This document shows, one piece after another, positions 8,376-15,845 of a stretch of DNA of 36,460 nucleotides (position 1 is its first letter; every line of letters begins with the position of its first letter). This DNA comes from Mycobacterium sp. Marseille-P9652. GTDB taxonomy: Bacteria > Actinomycetota > Actinomycetes > Mycobacteriales > Mycobacteriaceae. The notes beneath the pieces are model-generated. The model did no database searches. It had not been told where the DNA came from and saw only the letters and a list, made by a program, of their open reading frames with translations. The stretch spans positions 1-36,460 of the forward strand of contig NZ_CACRUY010000050.1 of NCBI RefSeq assembly GCF_902652685.1, read 5' to 3'. A program made the translations under genes and the position numbers.

Positions 8376-8763
8376 TCAGCGGCAGGACCAGCTGACGGCG
8401 GTTGTCGATCGCGTCGGCCAGGTCGTGCAGCGCCTCGTGCACCGAGGCGGTCACCGGGAACATGTCGCCGAGCAGCTCCGGCGCAGCGGGGCTGGGCACC
8501 AGCGTCCACTCGACGCCGGCCTCGCGGCACGCGTCGTCGAACGCCGAAAGCAGTGAGAAGCCGACGGTTCCGGAGTGGGTGACCTCGCTCATGTCGAGCA
8601 CCAGCGGGGAGCTGCCGAGGGTGAAGCGGCGAAGGTGCTGCCCGACCGCGTCGACGTTGTCGGCGTCGATCTCGCCCCGGATGGTCACGACGGTCGCCAG
8701 GTGACGGCAGTGTGCCCGGATCCGGGCGCCACCGCAGTCGACGGTGGTGATGGCAGTCGTCAT
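8359..8763 (-). CDS. oprA: STAS-domain anti-anti-sigma factor homologue, osmosensory protein A (Rv0516c)
   Basis: A 134-residue single STAS-domain protein. The core runs RIRAHCRHLATVVTIRGEID...LVLDMSEVTHSGTVGFSLL, and the Ser before Gly (S64) lies where SpoIIAA-type proteins are phosphorylated. The C-terminus ALHDLADAIDNRRQLVLPLI closely resembles Rv0516c. In M. tuberculosis that protein (OprA) is phosphorylated on Thr2 by PknD under osmotic stress and influences the SigF pathway; Thr2 is present here (MTTAI). ATG 8763 is preceded by AGGAGG, 7 nt away. A start at 8793 would only add sequence unlike the family. Confidence 0.85.
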   Translation of the reverse strand: MTTAITTVDCGGARIRAHCRHLATVVTIRGEIDADNVDAVGQHLRRFTLGSSPLVLDMSEVTHSGTVGFSLLSAFDDACREAGVEWTLVPSPAAPELLGDMFPVTASVHEALHDLADAIDNRRQLVLPLIKKTA

Positions 8764-9073
8764 GATCGTCCTCCTGCGTGGCGTTGCGTCCAACGCTAAG
8801 GCGCAAACCTAAGGGGACCGGTAGCCCGCTCTAACTCTTTGCTAAGAGGTGACGGCGCGACCGCGTGCGCGGTGGAAAGCCCCGGTGGGGCCGCCTCCGA
8901 CGACGTTAGCGGAGCCGAAACCCGCCTCCGACCCTCACGGCCTTGGCGGCGTCGCGCTGTTAGGCTGCGTGGGCTGCCGGTGCCAATCGGGGGGCTCGAG
9001 CGTGGGCGGGAGCGCCCGGTCGGCCGGGACTGGACGGCGAACGGAACAGCAGAGGCGACACGGAAAGAGCAGC
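8764..9073. other. Non-coding gap between divergent oprA and the acyltransferase gene
   Basis: About 310 bp with no convincing gene on either strand. It must hold the promoters of both flanking genes. I see an 11-bp direct repeat CCGCCTCCGAC at 8891-8901 and 8922-8932. I searched by eye for the SigF form GGTTT-N15-17-GGGTA upstream of oprA and did not find a match; a GGTTT occurs on the minus strand near 8810 without a partner. Confidence 0.5.
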
Positions 9074-10306
9074 GTGCGGACTCCAGAGATCAGGGGAGAG
9101 ATCAAAGCCCTCACGGGACTCCGCATCGTCGCCGCGTTGTGGGTGGTGCTGTTTCACTTCCGCCCGATGGTGGGCGACGCGTCGCCGGGTTTCCGTGACG
9201 CACTGGCCCCGATCCTGGACTGCGGCGCGCAAGGCGTCGACCTTTTCTTCATCCTGAGCGGGTTCGTGCTGACGTGGAACTACCTGGACCGGATGGGCCG
9301 GTCCTGGTCGACGCGCGCGACCCTGCACTTCCTCTGGCTGCGGCTCGCCCGGGTGTGGCCGGTGTATCTCGTGACGCTGCACCTGGCCGCGCTGTTCGTG
9401 ATCTTCACCCTGCACGTCGGTCATGTGCCCCTGCCCGAGGCGGACGACCTCACCGCGACGAGCTACGTGCGCCAGATCCTGTTGGTGCAGCTGTGGTTTC
9501 AGCCGTTCTTCGACGGGTCGAGCTGGGACGGCCCGGCCTGGTCGATCAGCGCCGAGTGGTTGGCCTACCTGCTCTTCGGCGGGGTCGTGCTGGTGGTGTT
9601 CCGGATGCGGCTGGCCACCCGGGCGCGCAGCCTGATGTGGTTGGCCTTCGCGGCGTCGCTGCCGCCGGTGGTGCTGCTGCTCGCCAGCGGGGAGTTCTAC
9701 ACGCCATGGAGCTGGTTGCCGCGGATCGTGACGCAGTTCGTCGCCGGCGCGCTGGCCTGTGCCGCCGTGCGCAGGCTGCGCCTCACCGATCGTGCCCGCC
9801 GCGCAGCCGGCTACCTCTCCCTGCTGCTCTTAGCCGCCATGGTGGGCATCCTGTATCTGCTTGACGCGCACCCGATCAACGGCGTGCAGGACAGCAGCGG
9901 TGTGGTCGACGTGCTGTTCGTCCCGCTGGTCATGGCGCTGGCGGTCGGCATGGGCAGCCTGCCGAGGGTGCTCTCGACCCGGGTGATGGTGCTCGGCGGC
10001 CAGATTTCGTTCTGCCTGTACATGGTTCACGAGCTGGTGCACACCGCGTGGGGCTGGGCCGCCGAGCAGTTCGAGCTCAACCCGCAGGACTCCCCGTGGA
10101 AGTGGAATGTCGTTGGGCTGCTGGCGATTTCGGTGTTTCTGTCGATCCTGCTGTACCACCTGGTCGAGGAGCCGGGGCGCCGGTGGATGCGCCGGATGGT
10201 CGACGTGCGGGCCGCCAGGCCGGCCGTCGAGCCGGGAGAGCCGTCGGGAGCGAAGCTGCGCCCGGTAGACGGTGCGCGGGAGGCGGTTTCGGCCCGCGCC
10301 GTGTGA
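9074..10306 (+). CDS. Acyltransferase-3 family membrane protein (Rv0517 type)
   Basis: A 410-residue integral membrane O-acyltransferase. It opens with IKALTGLRIVAALWVVLFHF, where the Arg and the membrane His of this family sit, followed by GVDLFFILSGFVLTWNYL and about ten hydrophobic helices ending in ISFCLYMVHELVH and SILLYHLVEEPGRRW. Such proteins transfer acyl groups from the cytoplasm to surface sugars or lipids; the acceptor is unknown. GTG 9074 follows GGAAAG and begins directly before the family motif, while the frame upstream to 8849 is low-complexity and unlike the family. The SGNH hydrolase next door could act on the same substrate (inference). Confidence 0.85.
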   Translation: MRTPEIRGEIKALTGLRIVAALWVVLFHFRPMVGDASPGFRDALAPILDCGAQGVDLFFILSGFVLTWNYLDRMGRSWSTRATLHFLWLRLARVWPVYLVTLHLAALFVIFTLHVGHVPLPEADDLTATSYVRQILLVQLWFQPFFDGSSWDGPAWSISAEWLAYLLFGGVVLVVFRMRLATRARSLMWLAFAASLPPVVLLLASGEFYTPWSWLPRIVTQFVAGALACAAVRRLRLTDRARRAAGYLSLLLLAAMVGILYLLDAHPINGVQDSSGVVDVLFVPLVMALAVGMGSLPRVLSTRVMVLGGQISFCLYMVHELVHTAWGWAAEQFELNPQDSPWKWNVVGLLAISVFLSILLYHLVEEPGRRWMRRMVDVRAARPAVEPGEPSGAKLRPVDGAREAVSARAV

Positions 10307-10317
10307 CGCCGTGTGAC
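10298..10317 (+). repeat. Two-copy tandem direct repeat over a stop codon
   Basis: GCCGTGTGAC occurs twice head to tail (10298-10307 and 10308-10317). The first copy contains the TGA stop of the acyltransferase gene. Duplication by slippage is the simplest explanation. Confidence 0.7.
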
Positions 10318-10383
10318 AAAGGCCGGGTTTCGTCGGCTCCCGGTTAACCTGGGCTTGCCGATGCGTTTCGAGGGGAGGGAACA

Positions 10384-11079
10384 GTGAGTCGCGTGGCCGC
10401 CTTCGTCGCGGGCCTGGCCCTGGTGGTCGTGCTCGTCGGCTGGCCGGGTCAGGTGCAGGCGGGCAACGACCTCACCATGCTGACCCAGGACTATCGCCTG
10501 CTACACGTCGCGATCGTCAGCGATTCCTACACCACCGGGACGAATGAGGGTGGCGAGGGTCCGCGGTCGTGGCCCGCCCGTGCCTCGCAGATCCTGACCC
10601 AGGCCGGTGAGCGCATCGTGCCGGATGTGGCGGCCGAGGGCCGAGCCGGTTACGTCGTACGCGGCGACCACGGCAGCGTTTTCGAGGACCTCGTCCCGCG
10701 CGCGGTGAAGCCCGACGATGCGCTGGTGGTGTTCTTCGGCTCGCGCAACGACCAGGGTGTCGATCCGGGGCTGCTGGCCGGACGGGTGTCGGCCGCGCTG
10801 GATCTCGCGCGCCGCCTGGCGCCGTCGGCCCGGCTGCTGGTGATCGGGCCGCCCTGGCCGACGGCCGACGTCCCGCCCGCCATGTTCGCCATCCGCGACG
10901 TGCTCGGCGCCGCGGCGGCGGGAGTGGGAGCGTCGTGGGTCGACCCGATCGCCGATCGCTGGTTCGTCGACCGGCCCGACCTCATCGGCGCGGACGGCGT
11001 GCACCCCACGGACGCGGGCCATCAGTACATGGCGGACATGATCGCGCCGCTCATTCACATGCAGTTGCCGCCGACCTAG
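10384..11079 (+). CDS. Secreted SGNH/GDSL-type hydrolase (Rv0518 type)
   Basis: A 231-residue exported hydrolase. Residues 1-26 form a signal peptide (hydrophobic core LALVVVLVGW, cleavage probably after VQA). SGNH block I is VSDSYTTG with nucleophile Ser48 (Ser in place of the usual Gly of GDS), block III is GSRND with Asn122, and block V is DGVHPTDAGH with Asp204 and His207. It likely cleaves acyl esters outside the cell membrane. GTG 10384 has a strong GGGAGGGA site. It lies 77 bp after the acyltransferase gene, a pairing of acyl transfer and deacylation that recurs in cell-envelope loci. Confidence 0.85.
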   Translation: MSRVAAFVAGLALVVVLVGWPGQVQAGNDLTMLTQDYRLLHVAIVSDSYTTGTNEGGEGPRSWPARASQILTQAGERIVPDVAAEGRAGYVVRGDHGSVFEDLVPRAVKPDDALVVFFGSRNDQGVDPGLLAGRVSAALDLARRLAPSARLLVIGPPWPTADVPPAMFAIRDVLGAAAAGVGASWVDPIADRWFVDRPDLIGADGVHPTDAGHQYMADMIAPLIHMQLPPT

Positions 11080-11086
11080 ATCTAGG
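11075..11086. other. Palindrome holding the stop codons of two convergent genes
   Basis: CCTAGATCTAGG is a perfect 12-bp palindrome. It supplies TAG to the SGNH hydrolase gene on the plus strand (11077-11079) and TAG to the regulator gene on the minus strand (11082-11084), leaving 2 nt between them. There is no room for a separate terminator. Confidence 0.8.
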
Positions 11087-14000
11087 CGTGCCGGGCGGCT
11101 TCCTGCGCGAGCTGCACCCGCGACGAGACACCGAGTTTGGCGTAGACGTGCGTGAGATGGGATTGCACGGTGCGCGGCGAGACGAACAGACGCGCGGCGA
11201 TGTCCTTGCTGGGCAACCCTTCCGTGGCGAGCCGGACGACGTCGCGCTCGGCGGGCGTCAGCGATTCCCAGCCGCTCGCCGGGCGCCCGCGCGCACCGCG
11301 ACCGCGTTGGGCGTAGGCGATCGCCTCGGCGGTGGAAAGGGCACTGCCCTCCGCCCACGCGGTATCAAAGACGTCCTCGCCCAACGCATCTCGCGCTGCC
11401 GCGAGCGCTGTGTCGTAGTTCGTTTGGAAGGCCTTGGAACGCGCCTCGCCGTGACGCTGCCGCAAGGCCTCGGCCGCGCCGAAAAGCCGGGCCGCGTGCT
11501 CGGCGTCTGCGGCAAGCGCGGCAAGACCTTCGAGCGCATCCGGGAGGTACTGGTATCCGCCGGTGCGCTCGGCGACGACGAGAGCTTCGTGCAAGTCGGT
11601 TTCGGCCTGCTTTGGCTCGCCCTGAGCGACCGCGACCCGCGCGCGGGAAGTCAGCGCCAGCATCAGATGAAAGCCCGGCGCGACCGTGACCGTGTCGTCT
11701 GCCCAGCGACGGGCGGCCACCGGATCGCCGCAGATCAGCGTCGCGTCGGCCAGCGGCATGGTGCACCTGGTAAGCAGCTCCTTCAGCGGGTATGTGTGCC
11801 GCCACGCGGCCTCGCACGCCTGCTTGGCCGCCGCGGCGTCGCCCGCCGCCATTGCGGAAACGGCCAATGCCGCGTACGCGCTGTCCTCGTGGAATCCGCC
11901 CAGCGCGGCCCCGACTTCCACGGCGGCCTCGGCGGACTCACGCGCCCCTGGGGCATCACCGGCGATGGCGAGCGCGATCGCCGAGATGATCAGGCCGAAT
12001 GCTTCCATCGGGCGGTCCCCGGCCGCCCGTGCCTCCTCGACCAGCGCACGGCTGACAGCGCAGGCCTCCGCCACGTTGCCCCGCTGTGCCAGCGCGGTCC
12101 CGAGGAAGGTCCGGCTATAGCGCGACGTGAATTTGTCGCCGAGCGCGTCTGCGAGGTCCCGCGCCTCCTCGCCGGCCGCCTGTGCGGCGATCGGATCGCC
12201 GCCGGCGGAGTAAACGAAGCTCTGGTAGGCGCGCAGCTGGGCGTATGCGGTGAGATCGCCCGATGCGCGAGCCAAATCGGTTGCCTCCGCGAAGTGCGGA
12301 GCGGCCAGTTGGGCATCGTTGAATGTCAGCATCGCGCAGGTCGCCAGGCAGTGCACGATGAGCGCCCGGTCGCCGAGTAGGCGCGCCGCTGCGAGCGCTT
12401 CCTCCGCGCGCGGCAGGCTGACCGGAGCGGAGAACCAGACCGCCAGGAGGCCCGCGTCGGCGACCGCGCGCACCCAGATCTCGGGTGCCACGTCGGCGTC
12501 GCGGTAGCGGCCGTCGCTGAACACCGCGTCGAACCCCGCCACGCCCTCGCGGAACCGTCCGCGCGTCAGCCACACCGGCTGCAGCGCCGACACCAGCCGC
12601 AGCGCCGGCCCGAACTCGGCGGCGTCGCAACTCCATGCGTGCGCGGCCCGAAGGTTGTCCATCTCGGGGAGCGCCCAGAGCGCCAGCGGCGCCCTGTCGC
12701 CGAGTCCCTGACCCGCCAAGGCGACCGCCGCGGCGGTGTAGTGGTCGCGGTGGCGCGTTCGCACGGACTCGGCTTCGCCCGACTCCGCGAGCTTCTCGAG
12801 TCCGTACTGGCGCACGGTTTCCAACAGCCGGTAGCGCATCACGCCGTCGCCTTCCTCGGCGACGACGAGTGACTTGTCCACCAGGAGGCCGAGGAGGTCG
12901 ATGAGCTGGAAGTGCTCCACGTCCGCGTCGGCACCCACGGCCTGCGCGGCGTCGAGGTCGAACCCGCCCATGAACACCGCCAGGCGGCGAAACAGGACGC
13001 GCTCGGGTTCGGTGAGCATGGCGTGCGACCAGTCGATGGACGCCCGCAGGGTCTGCTGGCGGCGAACGGCGTTTCGCGCGCCACCGGCGAGCAGGCGAAA
13101 GTTGTGATGCAGCCCGTCGACGATCTGGGTGAGCGACAGGGTGCGGCTCCGCGCGGCGGCCAACTCGATCGCCAGCGGCATGCCATCGAGACGCCGGCAA
13201 ATTTCGGCGACCACCGGTGAGTTCTCTGTGGTCAGGCGAAAATCCGGTCGGGTCCGGCGGGCACGGTCGACGAACAGTTCGACCGCCTCGTCCTCCACCG
13301 ACAGCGACGGCACCCGCCAGGTCTGCTCCCCGGCGATGCCGATCGGCTCCCGGCTCGTTGCCAGCACCGTCACGTCCGGGCCCGCGTCGAGCAGCCCCAT
13401 CACCAGCTCGGCGCAGGCGTCCAGCAAGTGCTCGCAGTTGTCGAGCACCAGCAACACGGTGCGGTCCCGGACGAACTTCGACAGCATCTCCATGGTCGAA
13501 CGGCCGGGCTGGTCGGCCAGGCCAAGCGTGCGCGCCAGCACGAGGGGCACCAGCAGGGGATTGGCGACGGGCGCGAGGTCGACGAACCAGGCCCCGCCGG
13601 GGAACTCGTCGGCCACGCGGGCGGCGACCTGCACCGCCAGCCGCGTCTTTCCGACGCCGCCCGCACCGGTCATCGTCACCAGCCGGTTTTCCTTCAACGT
13701 CGCAGCGACGTCGCCGATCTGCTCGCCGCGGCCCACGAAGCTGGTCAGCTGGGCCGGAAGATGGGCGCTGGCAACGACATTCGCGGTGCGCAGTGGCGGG
13801 AAGTCGTTGCGCAGCGCGGGGTGGTTGAGTTGCACGACCCGCTCCGGGCGCGGCAGGTCACGCAGGGGATGCACCCCGAGGTCGGTCAGCCAGGCGTCGA
13901 CGGGCAGCCGGTCGACGACCAATTGTTCGGTGGCGCCGGACAGCACCGTCTGCCCACCGTGGGCAAGGTCGCGCAGGCGCGCGGTCCGGTTGACGGTGGG

Positions 14001-14378
14001 CCCGGCGTAGTTCCCCGCGTCGCGGAGTTGCACCTCACCGGTGTGCAGCCCGATGCGGATGCGGATCGGGGCCAGGTCGGCCAGCTGCAGCGCCAGGGCG
14101 CACGCGACGGCGTCGCTGGCACGGGCGAACGCGAGCACGAAGCTGTCGCCCTCGCCCTGCTCGACCGGCCGCACCCCGCCGTGGGCGGCGATCAGGTCGT
14201 CGACCGTGCGGTTGAGCTTCGCCAGCGCGGTGGTCATGGAGTCCGACTGGGTTTCCCACAGTCGGGTGGACCCTTCGACGTCGGCGAGGAGCAGCGTGAC
14301 GGTTCCGGTCGGCAGCTCCACGCCCTGCTCGCTCCAAGTCAGCAGCGGCGTCTCCGCCGGCAGATCAATTGCGCTCAT
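11082..14378 (-). CDS. Adenylate/guanylate cyclase-ATPase-LuxR family transcriptional regulator
   Basis: A 1098-residue multidomain regulator. Residues about 20-185 are a class III cyclase domain with metal ligands Asp33 (LLADVEGST) and Asp78 (GEGDS) and the transition-state pair Asn130/Arg134 (TVNRTARL). The substrate-specifying Lys and Asp are Gln74 and Asn123, as I recall for M. tuberculosis Rv0386. Next come an NB-ARC/STAND ATPase (LTSFVGR; Walker A GAGGVGKT 238-245; Walker B VLLVLDN about 308-314), a long Ala-rich TPR-like helical region, and a LuxR helix-turn-helix at the C-terminus (LTPAERDVVRLATEG...SPRTVQSHLTHVYAKLG). It resembles Rv2488c/Rv1358. I chose ATG 14378 at the start of the conserved MSAIDLPAETPLLTWSE segment. 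Ligand and targets are unknown. Confidence 0.9.
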   Translation of the reverse strand: MSAIDLPAETPLLTWSEQGVELPTGTVTLLLADVEGSTRLWETQSDSMTTALAKLNRTVDDLIAAHGGVRPVEQGEGDSFVLAFARASDAVACALALQLADLAPIRIRIGLHTGEVQLRDAGNYAGPTVNRTARLRDLAHGGQTVLSGATEQLVVDRLPVDAWLTDLGVHPLRDLPRPERVVQLNHPALRNDFPPLRTANVVASAHLPAQLTSFVGRGEQIGDVAATLKENRLVTMTGAGGVGKTRLAVQVAARVADEFPGGAWFVDLAPVANPLLVPLVLARTLGLADQPGRSTMEMLSKFVRDRTVLLVLDNCEHLLDACAELVMGLLDAGPDVTVLATSREPIGIAGEQTWRVPSLSVEDEAVELFVDRARRTRPDFRLTTENSPVVAEICRRLDGMPLAIELAAARSRTLSLTQIVDGLHHNFRLLAGGARNAVRRQQTLRASIDWSHAMLTEPERVLFRRLAVFMGGFDLDAAQAVGADADVEHFQLIDLLGLLVDKSLVVAEEGDGVMRYRLLETVRQYGLEKLAESGEAESVRTRHRDHYTAAAVALAGQGLGDRAPLALWALPEMDNLRAAHAWSCDAAEFGPALRLVSALQPVWLTRGRFREGVAGFDAVFSDGRYRDADVAPEIWVRAVADAGLLAVWFSAPVSLPRAEEALAAARLLGDRALIVHCLATCAMLTFNDAQLAAPHFAEATDLARASGDLTAYAQLRAYQSFVYSAGGDPIAAQAAGEEARDLADALGDKFTSRYSRTFLGTALAQRGNVAEACAVSRALVEEARAAGDRPMEAFGLIISAIALAIAGDAPGARESAEAAVEVGAALGGFHEDSAYAALAVSAMAAGDAAAAKQACEAAWRHTYPLKELLTRCTMPLADATLICGDPVAARRWADDTVTVAPGFHLMLALTSRARVAVAQGEPKQAETDLHEALVVAERTGGYQYLPDALEGLAALAADAEHAARLFGAAEALRQRHGEARSKAFQTNYDTALAAARDALGEDVFDTAWAEGSALSTAEAIAYAQRGRGARGRPASGWESLTPAERDVVRLATEGLPSKDIAARLFVSPRTVQSHLTHVYAKLGVSSRVQLAQEAARHA

Positions 14379-14477
14379 GCTAGCCAGCATCAGGGCCCGA
14401 GGGCAGGCAAACATCAGCACAAATGCGTACGGCGGCGCGGAAGGCATGCGGATTCGCGAAGCCGGGGCGCTACAGGC

Positions 14478-14594
14478 TCAGTCTTCGGCGTGCCGCTCGT
14501 AGTCCCAGCGCTCGAGGCGCGCCTGCAACTGCAGCAGGCCGGCTCCCGCGACGGGAGCGACGACCGCAATGCAGACCACCATCAGCGGAGTCAT
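14478..14594 (-). CDS. 38-residue single-helix membrane microprotein
   Basis: ATG at 14594 is preceded by GGAGG with good spacing (GGAGG-TTGTGAG-ATG). It reads through 38 codons to TGA at 14478-14480. The product begins MTPLMVVCIAVVAPVAGAGL, a membrane helix of about 20 residues, and ends in a charged cytoplasmic tail (LERWDYERHAED). Short mycobacterial proteins of this shape are familiar to me but I cannot give a locus name. It stands alone between the cyclase/LuxR gene and the esterase gene, with a candidate operator 63-78 bp upstream. Function unknown. Confidence 0.7.
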   Translation of the reverse strand: MTPLMVVCIAVVAPVAGAGLLQLQARLERWDYERHAED

Positions 14595-14860
14595 CTCACA
14601 ACCTCCAAAAAGCTTCCAACAGTATGACGTTTCCGTTCGCTTATTTGGTTCATTTCGGCCGACATGTCGGCCTCGTTCTCCTCCTAGTTGCGAGCCATCG
14701 CGTCCGCCGCCACCGGCGCCGCGGTTGGGCGTACTCGCTCATCACGTGGTTGTCCTCGCGGAGCACGAGCGTGTTGCCGACGATCGCCGGGCAGCGGTCC
14801 GTCGCGCGCAGGGCCCTCGATGTCGGGGCGAAAGCGGCGCTGGCGCATCGACATGCCTGC
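14595..14860. other. Gap upstream of the microprotein gene, no further gene seen
   Basis: The part nearest the microprotein gene (14600-14660) is AT-richer and contains a possible minus-strand -10 (TACTGT, near 14615-14620). The remainder, 14680-14860, is high-GC. It has only short open frames without start signals, and I recognise nothing in it. Confidence 0.45.
14657..14672. promoter_or_regulatory. Perfect 16-bp palindrome, candidate operator
   Basis: GGCCGACATGTCGGCC is fully self-complementary and lies 63-78 bp upstream of the microprotein start, in the position expected for a dimeric regulator site. The regulator is unknown. A hairpin function is less likely because there is no loop. 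Confidence 0.45.
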
Positions 14861-15736
14861 CTAGGTCGCCATCCAGGCCAGCTCGCCGGGCAGTTGCAGG
14901 CGCCAATAGACCATGTCGTGCCCGCCGATGGAGAAGCTGCCGGCCGGCGGGGTGCGCAGTTGGGCCACGAATTGTCGCGCCGCGGGGTAGAAGCGGTCGA
15001 AGAGCCCGCAATCGACGCGCAGCGGAATCGAATTCAGCGCGGGCACACCGAGGACGCTGTTCTGGGCCCAGTCGTCGGCGTTGTCGAACGCCCCGGGGGT
15101 GGTGTCGGCGAACGACGGAAACAGCGCCGGGCTGATCGCGCAGATGCCCGCCGTGCGCGACGGCCCCAGCTTGGCGCCCAGGTGCAGCGCGCCGTAGCCG
15201 CCCATCGACCACCCCATGAAGCCCACCCGCGAGGTGTCGAAGCCCATCGTGGACAGCATGGGCAGCAACTCGTCGAGCACCATCGCGCCGGAATCCGTCC
15301 CGTCTGCCCTCTTGTGCCAGTAGGTGTTGCCGCCGTCGACGCTGACGACGGCGACCGGTGGCTTGCCCTCCTTGACCAGTCGCGCCAGGGTTTCGGGGAC
15401 ACCGATCTCCACCATCTGATTGGCGTCGCCGTCCATGCCGTGCAGCGCGATCACCGGGCGCAGCGTCCCGGTGTGCCCCGGCGGCAGCGCGATCACGTAG
15501 TTGGTCTTCGCGCCGCCGCGGGCCGCGGAGACGAACGATCCGGTGATCTTGCTGGGCAGGCTGCTGCCCGCGGTCGGCGGCTCGAACGGGGCGGGGGCCA
15601 GGGGCGGCGGCGTCGCCGCGTGCGGCTCGAGCGGGTCGAGCAGCGCGCTCAGCGCCCACGCGCCCGCGGCGGCTGCGCTCCCACCGGCGCCGACCCGCAG
15701 GAACGCGCGACGGTTGACTCCAGGCACAAGGGCCAA
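14861..15736 (-). CDS. Tat-exported esterase-like alpha/beta hydrolase (Rv0519c type)
   Basis: A 291-residue protein of the esterase-D/antigen-85-like fold. It starts with a twin-arginine signal (NRRAFLRVGAGGSAAAAGAWALSAL, hydrophobic core included, shown here from Asn8 as NRRAFLRVG). The nucleophile is Ser177 in GWSMGGYGALHLG. His273 in GGHDMVYWR closes the protein, and an acid is near residues 242-247 (DCGLFD). The oxyanion region is ALHGMDGD. The frame begins at TTG 15736; GTG 15727 is an equally good start and no Shine-Dalgarno is visible. It sits back to back with the phosphoesterase gene. Substrate unknown. Confidence 0.8.
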   Translation of the reverse strand: MALVPGVNRRAFLRVGAGGSAAAAGAWALSALLDPLEPHAATPPPLAPAPFEPPTAGSSLPSKITGSFVSAARGGAKTNYVIALPPGHTGTLRPVIALHGMDGDANQMVEIGVPETLARLVKEGKPPVAVVSVDGGNTYWHKRADGTDSGAMVLDELLPMLSTMGFDTSRVGFMGWSMGGYGALHLGAKLGPSRTAGICAISPALFPSFADTTPGAFDNADDWAQNSVLGVPALNSIPLRVDCGLFDRFYPAARQFVAQLRTPPAGSFSIGGHDMVYWRLQLPGELAWMAT

Positions 15737-15833
15737 TAATGCCGCGTCAGAAGGGGTTTTGGGCCGCAGGTCGGCGGTTGCAAAACCATTGTGATCTCGC
15801 GGTCATCAAGTGGTGATGTCGACTGGCCGCCTT

Positions 15834-15839
15834 TACGCT
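15834..15839 (+). promoter_or_regulatory. -10 box of a probable leaderless promoter (phosphoesterase gene)
   Basis: TACGCT matches TANNNT and is followed by 6 nt and then GTG 15846. The spacing would put the first transcribed base at the start codon. Confidence 0.45.
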
Positions 15840-15845
15840 CGGCGG

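Noticed and set aside
8764-8850. SigF-type promoter for oprA
   Set aside because: A GGTTT is present on the minus strand, but no GGGTA-like box lies 15-17 nt downstream.
8800-9060. Possible c-di-AMP or other riboswitch between oprA and the acyltransferase gene
   Set aside because: Scattered GC-rich hairpins exist, but none of the conserved motifs of known classes could be placed.
14679-14860. Minus-strand reading frame containing ATDRCPAIVGNTLVLREDN, which looked protein-like
   Set aside because: It has no start or ribosome site, runs into Arg-rich nonsense and shows no recognisable family. A decayed gene cannot be excluded but is not supported.
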